Assembly: GCA_048359995.1 (NCBI GenBank)
Contig: DBGCPK010000008.1
Coordinates: 124,001-188,000 of the forward strand
Direction of reading: 5' to 3'
Length of the DNA: 64,000 nt
Source of the DNA: UBA3210 sp048359995
Lineage (GTDB): Bacteria; Bacillota_I; Bacilli_A; RFN20; CAG-449
In this document: positions 7,775-16,730 of the stretch, piece after piece
Position numbering within the stretch: the stretch's first letter is position 1
Layout of the letters: each line of letters begins with the position of its first letter
Notes under the pieces: model-generated
What the model was told of the DNA's origin: nothing
The model's input: only the letters and a program-made list of their open reading frames with translations
The model's database searches: none
Translations under genes and position numbers: made by a program

Positions 7775-8283
7775 ACTCTCTTCTCCAATTCCGAACTCAG
7801 TCTCGCCATGCATCGACGATAACGACTTTTGATCGCGCTGAGAGAAATCCCGTAACGAAGCGCCAATTCCTTTAAGGAATATCCTTCGACGACGTGTCCG
7901 ATGACGATATCTCCGTCCGTTTTTCCGGCAATCGCATAGATTTGTCCGACGATTTCAGAATATTCTCGGCTTCCGAACGCGTAATTTTCGAAGTTTTCCG
8001 ATTCCATGTAAATTTCTCTTTTTTGCTTTTTCAACAAATTGAGAGCCTTGTTTTTACAGGTCGTAACCAGATAATACTTGACATCTTTCACATTTCTTCG
8101 GGCCTCGTAAAGAGCTACGAAAGAATCGATGGCAACGTCTTCGACATCGGCTTCACCTTCGAGATATTTTCCAGCGACAAAACGAATCAATTTCGAATAT
8201 TCTTCGTAAATCAATCGAAATGCTTTTTCGGCACTTTCGTCACTGCCGTGAATAAAAATAAAAATGTCGCTTCTCTTCAGCAT
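7771..8283 (-). CDS. ECF-type RNA polymerase sigma factor
   Basis: A 170-residue group IV sigma factor. Region 2 spans about residues 15-85 (AFRLIYEEYSKLIRFVAGKY and ADVEDVAIDSFVALYE, the -10 recognition part). Region 4 spans about 110-165, with the helix-turn-helix YSLKELALRYGISLSAIKSR. The start has a weak AAGGA ribosome binding site. The next gene, the vWA membrane protein, overlaps its stop, a typical sigma/anti-sigma arrangement. A TetR gene lies 66 bases upstream in the same direction with no obvious terminator between, so partial read-through is possible. The target promoters are unknown. Confidence 0.85.
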   Translation of the reverse strand: MLKRSDIFIFIHGSDESAEKAFRLIYEEYSKLIRFVAGKYLEGEADVEDVAIDSFVALYEARRNVKDVKYYLVTTCKNKALNLLKKQKREIYMESENFENYAFGSREYSEIVGQIYAIAGKTDGDIVIGHVVEGYSLKELALRYGISLSAIKSRYRRCMARLSSELEKRV

Positions 8284-8349
8284 AGCAATCCTTGAAAATA
8301 TTTTCGCTTAATAAGACAAAGAAATAAGAAAAAAGATGCAGAAATAAAA

Positions 8350-8949
8350 TCAATTTTTCCGATTCTGTTCGATCGCTTCGAACATTCCCCGAAAAAGTAT
8401 GTCGAATTTCTCGTTAAGTTCCTCTTCCGATTCCGCGATATCCACTTCGTCGATGATGCGCTTGACGAAACAAACCGTCGAATCGATAAAATACGACCAG
8501 AAAACGTCCTTGGAAAAAGCGCGGTAAACTTTTAATTTCCGCGCGGCTTTGGACAACTGCGAGACGATATCCTCGCGAAGAAGAATTTCATAAGAAAGAA
8601 TTTCACGATTATACAGTCCGCTTAAACGAAAATCTCCGAAAAATAAGGCATATTCCGGATTTTCGATGTAAAAATTCACGATTTCTTTCCACAATTTTTG
8701 CAAAAACAAATAAAAATCATGGATCGAACGAATTTGAAAGTCGGATTCGATTTCAATTGATCGATTCATCGCTTCGAGAATGTAAAAGTAAGTTTCCAAA
8801 AGCAAATTCCGTTTTGTTTTGAAGGTCTTGAACAGAAATGCCTCGCTGCACCCCGAGTTTTTTGCGATAGCGACGGTGTTCAGACGGAACAATGAATTTT
8901 CCGCCACATCGTCGATCGTGCTTTCAAATACTTGATTTTTCGTTTCCAT
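8350..8949 (-). CDS. TetR/AcrR-family transcriptional regulator
   Basis: A 199-residue repressor. The N-terminal 55 residues contain the TetR helix-turn-helix, ending in SEAFLFKTFKTKRNLLLETY, and the rest is a helical ligand-binding domain rich in aromatic residues. The ATG follows GGAGG by five bases. Its promoter carries an AGTAA-N4-TTACT inverted repeat over the transcription start, so autorepression is likely. No transporter or enzyme gene is directly linked; the next gene downstream is the ECF sigma factor. The inducer is unknown. Confidence 0.88.
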   Translation of the reverse strand: METKNQVFESTIDDVAENSLFRLNTVAIAKNSGCSEAFLFKTFKTKRNLLLETYFYILEAMNRSIEIESDFQIRSIHDFYLFLQKLWKEIVNFYIENPEYALFFGDFRLSGLYNREILSYEILLREDIVSQLSKAARKLKVYRAFSKDVFWSYFIDSTVCFVKRIIDEVDIAESEEELNEKFDILFRGMFEAIEQNRKN

Positions 8950-8960
8950 ATACCTCCAAA

Positions 8961-8974
8961 AGTAATCACTTACT
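8961..8974. promoter_or_regulatory. Probable operator of the TetR regulator
   Basis: AGTAATCACTTACT is an inverted repeat with five-base arms and a four-base centre, at the predicted start site of the adjacent tetR promoter. Confidence 0.55.
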
Positions 8975-8976
8975 AC

Positions 8977-9005
8977 ATTTTATATTTTGTGTAAATCTTT
9001 GTCAA
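8977..9005 (-). promoter_or_regulatory. Sigma-A promoter of the tetR gene
   Basis: TTGACA at 9005 to 9000, 17 bases, TAAAAT at 8982 to 8977 on the minus strand. Confidence 0.8.
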
Positions 9006-9207
9006 ATATTATCCTCTTTTAGCGATTCGCCGCCTTTTTTGTCAACGAAATTCCGCCTTTTTGACGATTTTAAGTTACACTTTTTGAATTTTATCTTTTT
9101 TCTTTTCTCCAATCGGGCGGCGATGTTCGCGAAAAAAGTCCGCGAAAACGATCGATTCTCGCCGTCATTAAAGATGCAACAAATGCTTTTCGAGCCGTCG
9201 CGAAAGA

Positions 9208-9444
9208 TCATCTCAACCAAAAATAGATGAGAACGGCCGCCAAAGAAAAGCCGGCAAGAACAATCAAGATAGAAGGAAGATAAGATTTATATGCCGCGCG
9301 AATCATCGCTCGACGTTCCTTTTTGGATACTTCCGCCTTATTCTCTTTTTTTACTTTCCGATCGTGCCATCTGAACCCGTCGATGTCCATGTTGTAAATG
9401 GTATGGCCGTCATCGACATATTCATCTTTTTTCTTCTTGCCCAT
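9208..9444 (-). CDS. Small membrane protein at the end of the opp operon
   Basis: A 78-residue protein with a highly charged N-terminal half (MGKKKKDEYVDDGHTIYNM...) and one C-terminal transmembrane helix (about 55-76, SILIVLAGFSLAAVLIYFW). Its start lies 23 bases inside the 3' end of oppF, so it is probably translationally coupled and the last gene of the transporter operon. The DDGHTIYNMDIDGF segment looks like a conserved motif of small Bacillota proteins, but I cannot name the family. A C-tail anchor with a cytoplasmic charged head is the simplest topology. No function is assigned. Confidence 0.7.
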   Translation of the reverse strand: MGKKKKDEYVDDGHTIYNMDIDGFRWHDRKVKKENKAEVSKKERRAMIRAAYKSYLPSILIVLAGFSLAAVLIYFWLR

Positions 9445-10630
9445 CTTTCTTTTTCAGCGCCCTTTTGATCCTTTCGACCGCTTTCTTCTGCGGTTTCTCC
9501 GCTTTTTCTTGTTCTCTTTCTTCCGAATGAAGAACCCGATTTTCTATACTTTCCGTCGCCTGCTTTTCTAACTCTTTGTTCTTGGCAAGCATATACTCAT
9601 CGTACAAATGGCAGGATACGTAATGATCTTCCCCGTAGTGAATGAAGCGCGGATTTTCAACCTTGCACACTTCCATGCACTTCGCGCAACGCGTATGGAA
9701 CTTGCACCCCGAAGGCGGATTCGCCGGAGAAGGAATGTCTCCGGAAAGGATGATCCGATTCATTTTTTCGTCCGGATTCGGAATCGGGACAGCCGAAAAT
9801 AGCGCCTGCGTATAAGGGTGAAGAGGATTTTTGAAGATTTCTTTGGTCTTTCCGATTTCCATCATATTTCCCAAATACATCACGGCGATCTGATCGGTGA
9901 TGTACTTGACCACCGAAAGATCGTGAGAAATGAAGACATAGGTAAGCCCCATCTCGTTTTGCAGTTTTTTCAAAAGATTGATGATCTGTGCCTGAATGGA
10001 GACGTCCAGCGCGCTGACCGGTTCGTCGCAGATGACGAGTTTCGGATTGACCGCCAGAGCGCGGGCAATGCAGATTCTCTGGCGCTGACCGCCGGAAAAT
10101 TCATGCGGATAACGATCGTAATACTGCTCCTGCAAGCCGCATTTGCGCATGATATCGTGCACGTGTTCGCTGATCTTTTCGCGAGGAACGATGCGGTGAA
10201 CTTTGACCGCTTCGGAAAGAATCGATCCGATCGTCATACGAGGCGGCAGAGAAGAATACGGGTCCTGAAAAATCAATTGCATATCTACCCGCTTTTTTCT
10301 CAGTTCTTTCGCGTTCATTTGGCTGAGGTCTTTTCCCTCGAAAAACACTTTTCCTCCGGTGATGTCGTAAAGGCGGAGAATCGTTCTTCCCAACGTCGTC
10401 TTTCCGCAGCCGGATTCGCCGACGATGCCGATCGTCTTTCCCTTTTCCAAACCGAAGGAAATGTCATCGACCGCGCGAAGATAGGCTTTCGGTTTCCCGA
10501 AAGCGTTCACTTCCAAAGGAAAATACTTTTTCAAGTGCCGGACTTCCAATAGATAATTGGGATTCGGAGGCAGATTCAGATCGAAAGCATCGTTTTCTTC
10601 GATTCTCAAATCGACTTTTTCTTGATCCAT
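9422..10630 (-). CDS. oppF: Oligopeptide ABC transporter ATPase OppF
   Basis: A 402-residue ATP-binding subunit of a peptide importer on the inner face of the membrane. Motifs in order are Walker A GESGCGKTT near residue 75, Q-loop LIFQDPYSS, signature FSGGQRQRICIARAL near 180, Walker B LVICDEP, and the C-terminal oligopeptide-family extension with CKFHTRCAKC, a cysteine cluster. The last 50 or so residues are lysine- and glutamate-rich. It starts immediately after the oppD stop with a GGAGGG ribosome binding site. It works with OppD as the two ATPases of the complex. Confidence 0.94.
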   Translation of the reverse strand: MDQEKVDLRIEENDAFDLNLPPNPNYLLEVRHLKKYFPLEVNAFGKPKAYLRAVDDISFGLEKGKTIGIVGESGCGKTTLGRTILRLYDITGGKVFFEGKDLSQMNAKELRKKRVDMQLIFQDPYSSLPPRMTIGSILSEAVKVHRIVPREKISEHVHDIMRKCGLQEQYYDRYPHEFSGGQRQRICIARALAVNPKLVICDEPVSALDVSIQAQIINLLKKLQNEMGLTYVFISHDLSVVKYITDQIAVMYLGNMMEIGKTKEIFKNPLHPYTQALFSAVPIPNPDEKMNRIILSGDIPSPANPPSGCKFHTRCAKCMEVCKVENPRFIHYGEDHYVSCHLYDEYMLAKNKELEKQATESIENRVLHSEEREQEKAEKPQKKAVERIKRALKKKDGQEEKR

Positions 10631-11806
10631 TTACTCTCCCTCCTTTTCATAAAGATAGCAGGAAACCACGTGCGTCGGCGAAACCCGAATTTCCTTCGGG
10701 TACGTCCCTTCGCACTTCGGGCAGCATCTTTCGCATCTTCCCTTGAAGAAGCAATGATCCGGCATATTGATCGGATTCGGAACCTGTCCCGGAATCGAAT
10801 ACAGAGGTTCGTCGGTGTCGGAAGTAATTAAAGGTTTGCTCTTTTGTAACCCGATCGTATACGGGTGCATCGGGTGATGGAAGATCTCTCTCACCGTTCC
10901 TTTTTCGATCACTTTTCCGGCGTACATCACGACGACTTCGTCCGCCATTTCGGCGATAACGCCCAAATCGTGAGTAATCAGCATAATCGCGCACTGCGTT
11001 CGTTTCTGAATATCTTTCAGCAATTCCAGAATCTGCGCCTGAATGGTGACGTCCAATGCCGTCGTCGGTTCGTCGGCGATGATCAGTTTCGGACTTCCCG
11101 CGAGAGCCATCGCGATCATCACCCGCTGGCGCATACCGCCGCTGAGTTCGTGAGGATAGGAATCGTAGACCCTTTCCGGCATCGAGATGCCGACCTGTTT
11201 CAGCATTTCGATGCTGTGCGCTTTGGCTTCGCTCTTGTTCTTTTCCGGATAATGAATAAACATCACTTCGTCCAATTGATATCCGACGGTGAAAACCGGA
11301 TTCAGGCTCGTCATCGGTTCCTGAAAAATCATCGTGATGTCTTTTCCACGAATTTTGTACATCTCTTTCGTCGGCATTTTCGCCACGTCGTACGCCTTTT
11401 TTCTTCCTGACGCGTCTACGCCGAGATCGTCGCTGTTAAAACGTATAGAGCCGCCGACAACCTGTCCTTGCGGTGCCTGCACCAATTGCATGATCGACAG
11501 AGAAGTGACGCTTTTCCCGCAACCGGATTCGCCGACGACGCCGACGATCTTGTTCTTCGGAATATCGAAAGAAACTCCGTTGACCGACTGCACGGTTCCG
11601 TTGTCGGTGAAAAAGCAAGTGTGCAAATCTTCGATTTCCACGATATTTCCCTCGTCTTTCATCGTCGTAACGTAGACGCTTTCGTCGACTCTTTTCTTTT
11701 TCAGATTTTCATAATACCTCATCTGCCTGACGTTGTATCGGATGATCTTCCGGCTCTCTTTCAAGGTCAAATAGCTGCTGTTTTTCTTTTTTCTTTTCCA
11801 ATTCAT
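10631..11806 (-). CDS. oppD: Oligopeptide ABC transporter ATPase OppD
   Basis: A 391-residue ATPase with Walker A GESGCGKSVTS, Q-loop MIFQEPMTSLNPV, signature LSGGMRQRVMIAMAL, Walker B LIIADEPTTALD, and the C-terminal oligopeptide extension with cysteines (CFFKGRCERCCPKC). A basic N-terminal extension of about 50 residues precedes the nucleotide-binding fold, longer than in Bacillus OppD. The ATG at 11806 is chosen over a GTG at 11815 because AGGTGA stands at proper distance from the ATG and overlaps the GTG. It lies between oppC and oppF. Confidence 0.93.
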   Translation of the reverse strand: MNWKRKKKNSSYLTLKESRKIIRYNVRQMRYYENLKKKRVDESVYVTTMKDEGNIVEIEDLHTCFFTDNGTVQSVNGVSFDIPKNKIVGVVGESGCGKSVTSLSIMQLVQAPQGQVVGGSIRFNSDDLGVDASGRKKAYDVAKMPTKEMYKIRGKDITMIFQEPMTSLNPVFTVGYQLDEVMFIHYPEKNKSEAKAHSIEMLKQVGISMPERVYDSYPHELSGGMRQRVMIAMALAGSPKLIIADEPTTALDVTIQAQILELLKDIQKRTQCAIMLITHDLGVIAEMADEVVVMYAGKVIEKGTVREIFHHPMHPYTIGLQKSKPLITSDTDEPLYSIPGQVPNPINMPDHCFFKGRCERCCPKCEGTYPKEIRVSPTHVVSCYLYEKEGE

Positions 11807-11815
11807 CGCATTCAC

Positions 11816-13078
11816 CTACTTTTTCGCTTTCGGATCCATCGCATCGCGAAGTCCGTCTCCGACAAAATTGAAGCCCAGAACGGCAAGAACGATCATAAAT
11901 CCCGCCGGCAACCACATATTCAAATGATAAGACAAGACCACCGGATCGTTGCTCGTGGCGATCATCGTTCCCCATGCGGCATACGGAACTTGAACGCCCA
12001 AGCCCAAATAGGATAAAGTCGACTCGTAAAGAATGACGCTTCCCAACCCCAAAGTCATCGAGACGATCAACTGAGGCATAACGTTGGGAATCAGATGTTT
12101 GAAAATCTTTCGCCATGTCGGCAATCCCATCACTTCGGTCGCGGTAATATACTCCTGCTCTCTCAGGCTCAAAATCTGCCCTCGTACCATTCTGGCCGTA
12201 CCGCTCCAACCGAAAATCGTGATGATCACCATCAGATAATAAATCCTCAAAGAACCGGATACCTCCCAAGCATCCAGAACCGCCGAAGCGATCAAAAGAA
12301 TAGGCAAAGTCGGTATGCAGTTGAAAATGTCGACGATTCTCATGATGATCTGATCGACCCATTTTCCGAAAAATCCGGAGATTCCTCCGATGATGACGCC
12401 CAATACCGTTTCCAATATGACGACGATAAATCCGATCATCAAGGAAATCCGACCGCCGTACATCAGCCTCGCGAATACGTCCATGCCGAATTGATCCGTT
12501 CCCAACGGATGCAAGAGAGTCGGATCGGCTTTGTCGTTGATCGTCTTGACGATTTCGATTTCCTGAACGATCTCCATCTCGACGCCGTCCGGATCGACAT
12601 AGGTGTAGGTATTCGTGTAGATCTCCGTCGTTTCGTTTCGATCGACTTCGGTTTCGTTCCAGCCGAATCCCCACATCTCGCGGGTATGGTTGTTATACAT
12701 CGTCGGTCCCAAGAACGAGAATACGAACAAAAACACGATCAAAACCAAGCCGACGATCGACAGTTTCGAACGGAAAAACCTTCTGAGAACCAGACGAGTC
12801 GGGCTCATCTCTTTATACGTTTCCTTCGGTTCTTCCTTTTTTTCTTCTCCGACATCGGAGATATCCGTTTTGACCGAAGAGACGGTTTTGTCAACCTCAA
12901 AATAATTGACATTCCGACTGTTCCCGTCGATCGGAGCGTCAATCGGAACGATTTCGCTTTCCGATTTCTCCGCTTCTCTTTCGACGAATTTCAATTTTAC
13001 CTTCTTATCCGGATTTCCGGAAGTCTTTCTCGTTTTGCCGGAACTCTTTTCGGCAGAATTTTTTTTCTTTTCTTCCAT
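11816..13078 (-). CDS. oppC: Oligopeptide ABC transporter permease OppC
   Basis: A 420-residue permease. About 100 N-terminal residues are hydrophilic and charged, unlike the roughly 300-residue standard OppC. Then follow RLVLRRFFRSKLSIVGLVLIVFLFVF (first membrane helix), a periplasm-like loop, and the BPD_transp_1 domain with five helices and the EAA loop (ATEVMGLPTWRKIFKHLIPN). The C-terminus VGDGLRDAMDPKAKK is the usual OppC ending. Start supported by AGGTGG. Partner of OppB in the membrane channel. Confidence 0.94.
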   Translation of the reverse strand: MEEKKKNSAEKSSGKTRKTSGNPDKKVKLKFVEREAEKSESEIVPIDAPIDGNSRNVNYFEVDKTVSSVKTDISDVGEEKKEEPKETYKEMSPTRLVLRRFFRSKLSIVGLVLIVFLFVFSFLGPTMYNNHTREMWGFGWNETEVDRNETTEIYTNTYTYVDPDGVEMEIVQEIEIVKTINDKADPTLLHPLGTDQFGMDVFARLMYGGRISLMIGFIVVILETVLGVIIGGISGFFGKWVDQIIMRIVDIFNCIPTLPILLIASAVLDAWEVSGSLRIYYLMVIITIFGWSGTARMVRGQILSLREQEYITATEVMGLPTWRKIFKHLIPNVMPQLIVSMTLGLGSVILYESTLSYLGLGVQVPYAAWGTMIATSNDPVVLSYHLNMWLPAGFMIVLAVLGFNFVGDGLRDAMDPKAKK

Positions 13079-13086
13079 CGTTCCAC

Positions 13087-14094
13087 CTACTTTCCGAGTT
13101 TTACGCGCGGATCGACTACCGAGTACATGATATCGGAAAACAACGTTCCGATCACGGTCAGAACCGCTAAAAACATATTGTATCCCATGACAAACGGGAT
13201 ATCGGCTTCTTTCAACGCGTTATAGGCCAGTCGCCCGATTCCGTCGATGCCGAACACCTGTTCGGTGATCATCATACCCCCGAAAAGAGACGGAAGGATA
13301 CCGGCGAGCAAGGTGACAAGCGGGATCATCGTATTCCGGAACGCGTGCGTGTAGATGACCTTCCGCTCCGAAAGGCCCTTCGCCCGCGCCGTGCGGATAT
13401 AGTCCGCGTTGAGAACTTCCAACGTATTCGTTCGCGTATATCGCATCAAACCTCCGATCGAAAGAAGAACCGAGACGAAAATCGGCAAGACCAAGTGATG
13501 CGCCATATCGCCCAGTTTCGACATAAATCCGGCAAAGGTATTCGGATAAGTCGCCCCTGCCGAAATAAGGCCGTTCGACGGAAACCAGCCTAGATCGACG
13601 GAAAAAATCTTGATGACGATCGCGCCGAAGAAATAAGTCGGCAGCGAAATTCCGATCATCGTCAGGACGGTTACGGTATAATCCCGAATCGAATACTGAT
13701 GCGTCGCGCTGGATACCCCGAGAGGGATCGCGATCAAAAACTGCAAGATCGTCGCAATCAAAGCGATGGCGAAAGACACCCACATATTTTCGGTGATGAC
13801 GGTCGCAACCGGTCTTTGGTATTTAAATGAATTCCCGAGATTGCCCATACAGAGATTTCCCAGCCATTTGAAATAGCCCGAAACGATTCCGGAAAAAGAG
13901 TTGTCGCTGATTCCGTACATCGCTTTGAACGCGTCGATCTGTTCCTGCGTGATCGTCCCTATGGCCAACTGCTCTTTGTACCGGTTGTCGATATAGTCTG
14001 TCGGCATCATTCTGACCAGCGTATAGATGATAAGCGAAACGCCGAAAAGCACAAGAACGGAAATCAGCAATCGTTTAATAATATATTTGAACAT
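13087..14094 (-). CDS. oppB: Oligopeptide ABC transporter permease OppB
   Basis: A 335-residue inner-membrane permease with the typical N-terminus MFKYIIKRLLISVLVLFGVSLIIYTLVR and six predicted helices. The EAA coupling loop is RTARAKGLSERKVIYTHAFRN near residue 235, and the end is VDPRVKLGK. It begins 45 bases after oppA. A strong GC hairpin stands in that gap just before a modest GGGG ribosome binding site, which may lower permease expression relative to the binding protein. Confidence 0.95.
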   Translation of the reverse strand: MFKYIIKRLLISVLVLFGVSLIIYTLVRMMPTDYIDNRYKEQLAIGTITQEQIDAFKAMYGISDNSFSGIVSGYFKWLGNLCMGNLGNSFKYQRPVATVITENMWVSFAIALIATILQFLIAIPLGVSSATHQYSIRDYTVTVLTMIGISLPTYFFGAIVIKIFSVDLGWFPSNGLISAGATYPNTFAGFMSKLGDMAHHLVLPIFVSVLLSIGGLMRYTRTNTLEVLNADYIRTARAKGLSERKVIYTHAFRNTMIPLVTLLAGILPSLFGGMMITEQVFGIDGIGRLAYNALKEADIPFVMGYNMFLAVLTVIGTLFSDIMYSVVDPRVKLGK

Positions 14095-14107
14095 AAATTC
14101 CCCAAAA

Positions 14108-14122
14108 GGGGGCGATGCCCCC
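14108..14122 (-). terminator. Hairpin between oppA and oppB
   Basis: GGGGGC, a three-base loop and GCCCCC form a six-pair GC stem followed by only four Ts on the minus strand. It probably acts as a partial terminator or as an RNA 3'-end stabiliser for oppA, a common device giving excess binding protein. Confidence 0.65.
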
Positions 14123-14139
14123 TGTCTTGTCCTTTCTTT

Positions 14140-16710
14140 CTATCGTTCTTTCAGGCTGAGATTCCAAATTTCATTGGTCAGTCCGCTGAAAGCGGAAAGT
14201 TCGCTGTTAAACGAATTGACGTCGATTTTATTCGTATTGTAAGCGAACAGATCTTTTCTCTGGTAAGTCGGAAGTTCGACCGCCAGTTCCATCACGACGT
14301 CGAGCGCTTCTTTGTAAATCGTCTCTCTTTCGCTTTGCACATCGGTTTCTCTTCCCGCTTCGATCAGTTCCGACAATCTTTCCACGATTTCCAGTTCGGT
14401 ATCGTATTTTCCGCCGTTGTTGGCCAAAATCTGTTTATATCCCCAGTTCAAGACCGAAGTCGCTTTCGAATCTTTATGATAGACCTGATACATATCCGGA
14501 TCGATCGTGCTTCCCCAAGCGGCCGCCCAAACCGTCAACGCGCCGGAACTCAGTTTTTTCAACGCGTTCGCGTCGGTCGTGACGATGATCTGGAAACCGC
14601 ATTTGTTCAGCAATTCGCCCGATTTATACAGAGCGTTGAAAGCCGGATGATCGGTTTCTTCGCCGGCGATGGTAAACGTGTATTTCAACTGATGCGTTCC
14701 CTTTTGATAGATTCCGTTGCTGTTTTTGACATATCCCGCGCTTTCGACAAGACCGGTAATGAATTCGATCTGTTTGCTCTCGTCCATTTTGGTTCCCGCG
14801 GCAATTCCGTTGCTTTCGATAAAATCGCGGTAATCCGGATTGACGACGCTCAGATCGGTCGGAACCGCCGATGAAATCGTCGGATAGTAACTCGTGCAAC
14901 CATCCGGATATGCCCAACTCTCTTTCGACATCGGTCGGTAGATCGCTTCCGCGGTATTCCGATAGTAGTCGATACACAATTGCGTGTCGATCGAGTGCAT
15001 GATCGCTTGACGCACTTTGATATCCGGTACTTTTCCGGCGTTGACGCCGATATATCCGTATCCCAAAGTCGTGATATCCTTATAGCCGATTCCCTGACTC
15101 TTCCGCTTTTCGAGTTCCGCTATGGTTTCCGGTTTGGCGTTCGGCTCGGCAAAGTCGATCTCCTTGTTATACAGCGCGTCGGTCATTCGATTCTGCGAGA
15201 CGACCTGATAACGGAGATGCTTGATCTTCGGCTCGCCCATCACATAATTCGGATTGCTCTCATAGTAGATAACTCCCTTGTCCTTGAAAGTTCCCGCGGT
15301 TACGTTTTCCGTACCTCCGGAAGATTTCGCGGCCATGTATGGACCTGCGCCGACAGGTACGCCGACTTTATCCGCCGCATTCACGACGTTGTCCATAAAG
15401 GTTCGAGACATGTATTCGACGCCGAAGTTCTGCTCGTAATCGAACGCGTCGATATGCTCTTGATCGGAATAATAGTACATCGGTGCAACCGAAAAAGCAA
15501 AGTTCCAGATCGCTTTCGGATCCACCTTGTGAATGGTAATCGACAAAACCTCGTTTCCGGAAGTTACCGCGCCCGTGCTGTCGTAAGTCGGAACGTCGTA
15601 GGAAACGCCGTTGACTTTTACCGAAGTAGTTCGGTTGGCGAACTGAATGCCCGAAATGTTCGGGAAACTCTTTTCGGTGAGCCCTGCGAAATGCTCTTCC
15701 ATCAAAGTCGCGACGAGGTAATCGTTCAAGTCGGTCGCGGTCACCCAATAAGTCAGAATTTCCTCGATATCTCCGGGAAGTTTGGCGTTGAGAATCGCGC
15801 TGATCGCCTGCTCTTTGGTATAGGAGGCCGAAGCGCTTCCCAAAGAATAGGTCAACTCGTCCGTCTTCTTGTTATAGGTGATATACCCTTCGTTGTAGAG
15901 GAACGCTTCGACGTCGCTGTTCAGGGAGTGCGAACTCTGCGTTCCGTCTTCTTTGAAGAATTTGATATCTTCGTAGGTATCCACCGAGTTCGAATAATCG
16001 CTGTTGAGTTCCTTCTCGAAGAACTCCTTGGCTTTGGCAAAGTCGCCGCTGACATTTTTATAAACCGAAGATTGCGACGAAGACATCGTTTTCAGTTTGT
16101 TTTCGAATTCGCCGATCGTCAGATACGGGTCGACATCCAGAATTTCGTTCGAGGCTTCGATCAACGCGTCGATCCGCGCTCTGGCCGCGACTTCGAACTG
16201 CGTTTTGAACGCGTCCTGCTCTTTTTCGTCGGCTTCCTGCGTTCTGTATTCCTGCAAACCGACGATGTCGGTCGAATAGATCGTGCTCGAACCGCTGTAA
16301 GCAGGATCGAGGTAAACGTAGAGATTGAACAGAACGTCTTTGATCGTCAAAGGCGATCCGTTGGAAAATTTGACGTTGTTTTTCAAGACGAAACGATATG
16401 TCGTCGTCGCCTCTTCCCCGCTTCCTTCCGTGCGCGTTTCGTAATCCTTGACAACGGTCGCCTCGTCGTCTCCGCAAACCGGTTTTCCGTCTTTGTCGTT
16501 GCTCAGCATGCTGAGTTGCGTCAAGCCGGTAACGTTGCCGTCCGTAGCCGTCGTCGAGAAAAACGGATTGAAAACTCCGTCGACTTCCTGCGTCGAAAAA
16601 ATCACAGGATCGACGTCGTTGTCGTAATCGCCTTTGTTTTTATTGCCGCAGCCGGCCAACGCCAAAGACGAAATCGCCGCGACACTGAAAGTCAATAATT
16701 TCTTTTTCAT
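14140..16710 (-). CDS. oppA: Oligopeptide-binding lipoprotein OppA
   Basis: An 856-residue extracytoplasmic solute-binding protein of family 5. The signal peptide with lipobox LALAGC gives lipidation at Cys20. The SBP_bac_5 fold follows, with RFVLKNNVKFSNGSPLTIKDV near residue 100 and typical motifs such as DALYNKEIDFAEPN and YIGVNAGKVPDIKVRQAIMHSID. It is much larger than Bacillus OppA (about 545), mainly through an insertion of roughly 200 residues around 150-400, as in some Mollicutes-related lineages. The ribosome binding site is AAAGGAGG. The protein captures peptides for OppBCDF. Confidence 0.92.
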   Translation of the reverse strand: MKKKLLTFSVAAISSLALAGCGNKNKGDYDNDVDPVIFSTQEVDGVFNPFFSTTATDGNVTGLTQLSMLSNDKDGKPVCGDDEATVVKDYETRTEGSGEEATTTYRFVLKNNVKFSNGSPLTIKDVLFNLYVYLDPAYSGSSTIYSTDIVGLQEYRTQEADEKEQDAFKTQFEVAARARIDALIEASNEILDVDPYLTIGEFENKLKTMSSSQSSVYKNVSGDFAKAKEFFEKELNSDYSNSVDTYEDIKFFKEDGTQSSHSLNSDVEAFLYNEGYITYNKKTDELTYSLGSASASYTKEQAISAILNAKLPGDIEEILTYWVTATDLNDYLVATLMEEHFAGLTEKSFPNISGIQFANRTTSVKVNGVSYDVPTYDSTGAVTSGNEVLSITIHKVDPKAIWNFAFSVAPMYYYSDQEHIDAFDYEQNFGVEYMSRTFMDNVVNAADKVGVPVGAGPYMAAKSSGGTENVTAGTFKDKGVIYYESNPNYVMGEPKIKHLRYQVVSQNRMTDALYNKEIDFAEPNAKPETIAELEKRKSQGIGYKDITTLGYGYIGVNAGKVPDIKVRQAIMHSIDTQLCIDYYRNTAEAIYRPMSKESWAYPDGCTSYYPTISSAVPTDLSVVNPDYRDFIESNGIAAGTKMDESKQIEFITGLVESAGYVKNSNGIYQKGTHQLKYTFTIAGEETDHPAFNALYKSGELLNKCGFQIIVTTDANALKKLSSGALTVWAAAWGSTIDPDMYQVYHKDSKATSVLNWGYKQILANNGGKYDTELEIVERLSELIEAGRETDVQSERETIYKEALDVVMELAVELPTYQRKDLFAYNTNKIDVNSFNSELSAFSGLTNEIWNLSLKER

Positions 16711-16730
16711 TTTTTCCTCCTTTTGATTGA

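Noticed and set aside
14980..16698. A 572-codon plus-strand open frame opposite oppA
   Set aside because: It is arginine- and valine-rich with no recognisable domain and is the antisense shadow of oppA.
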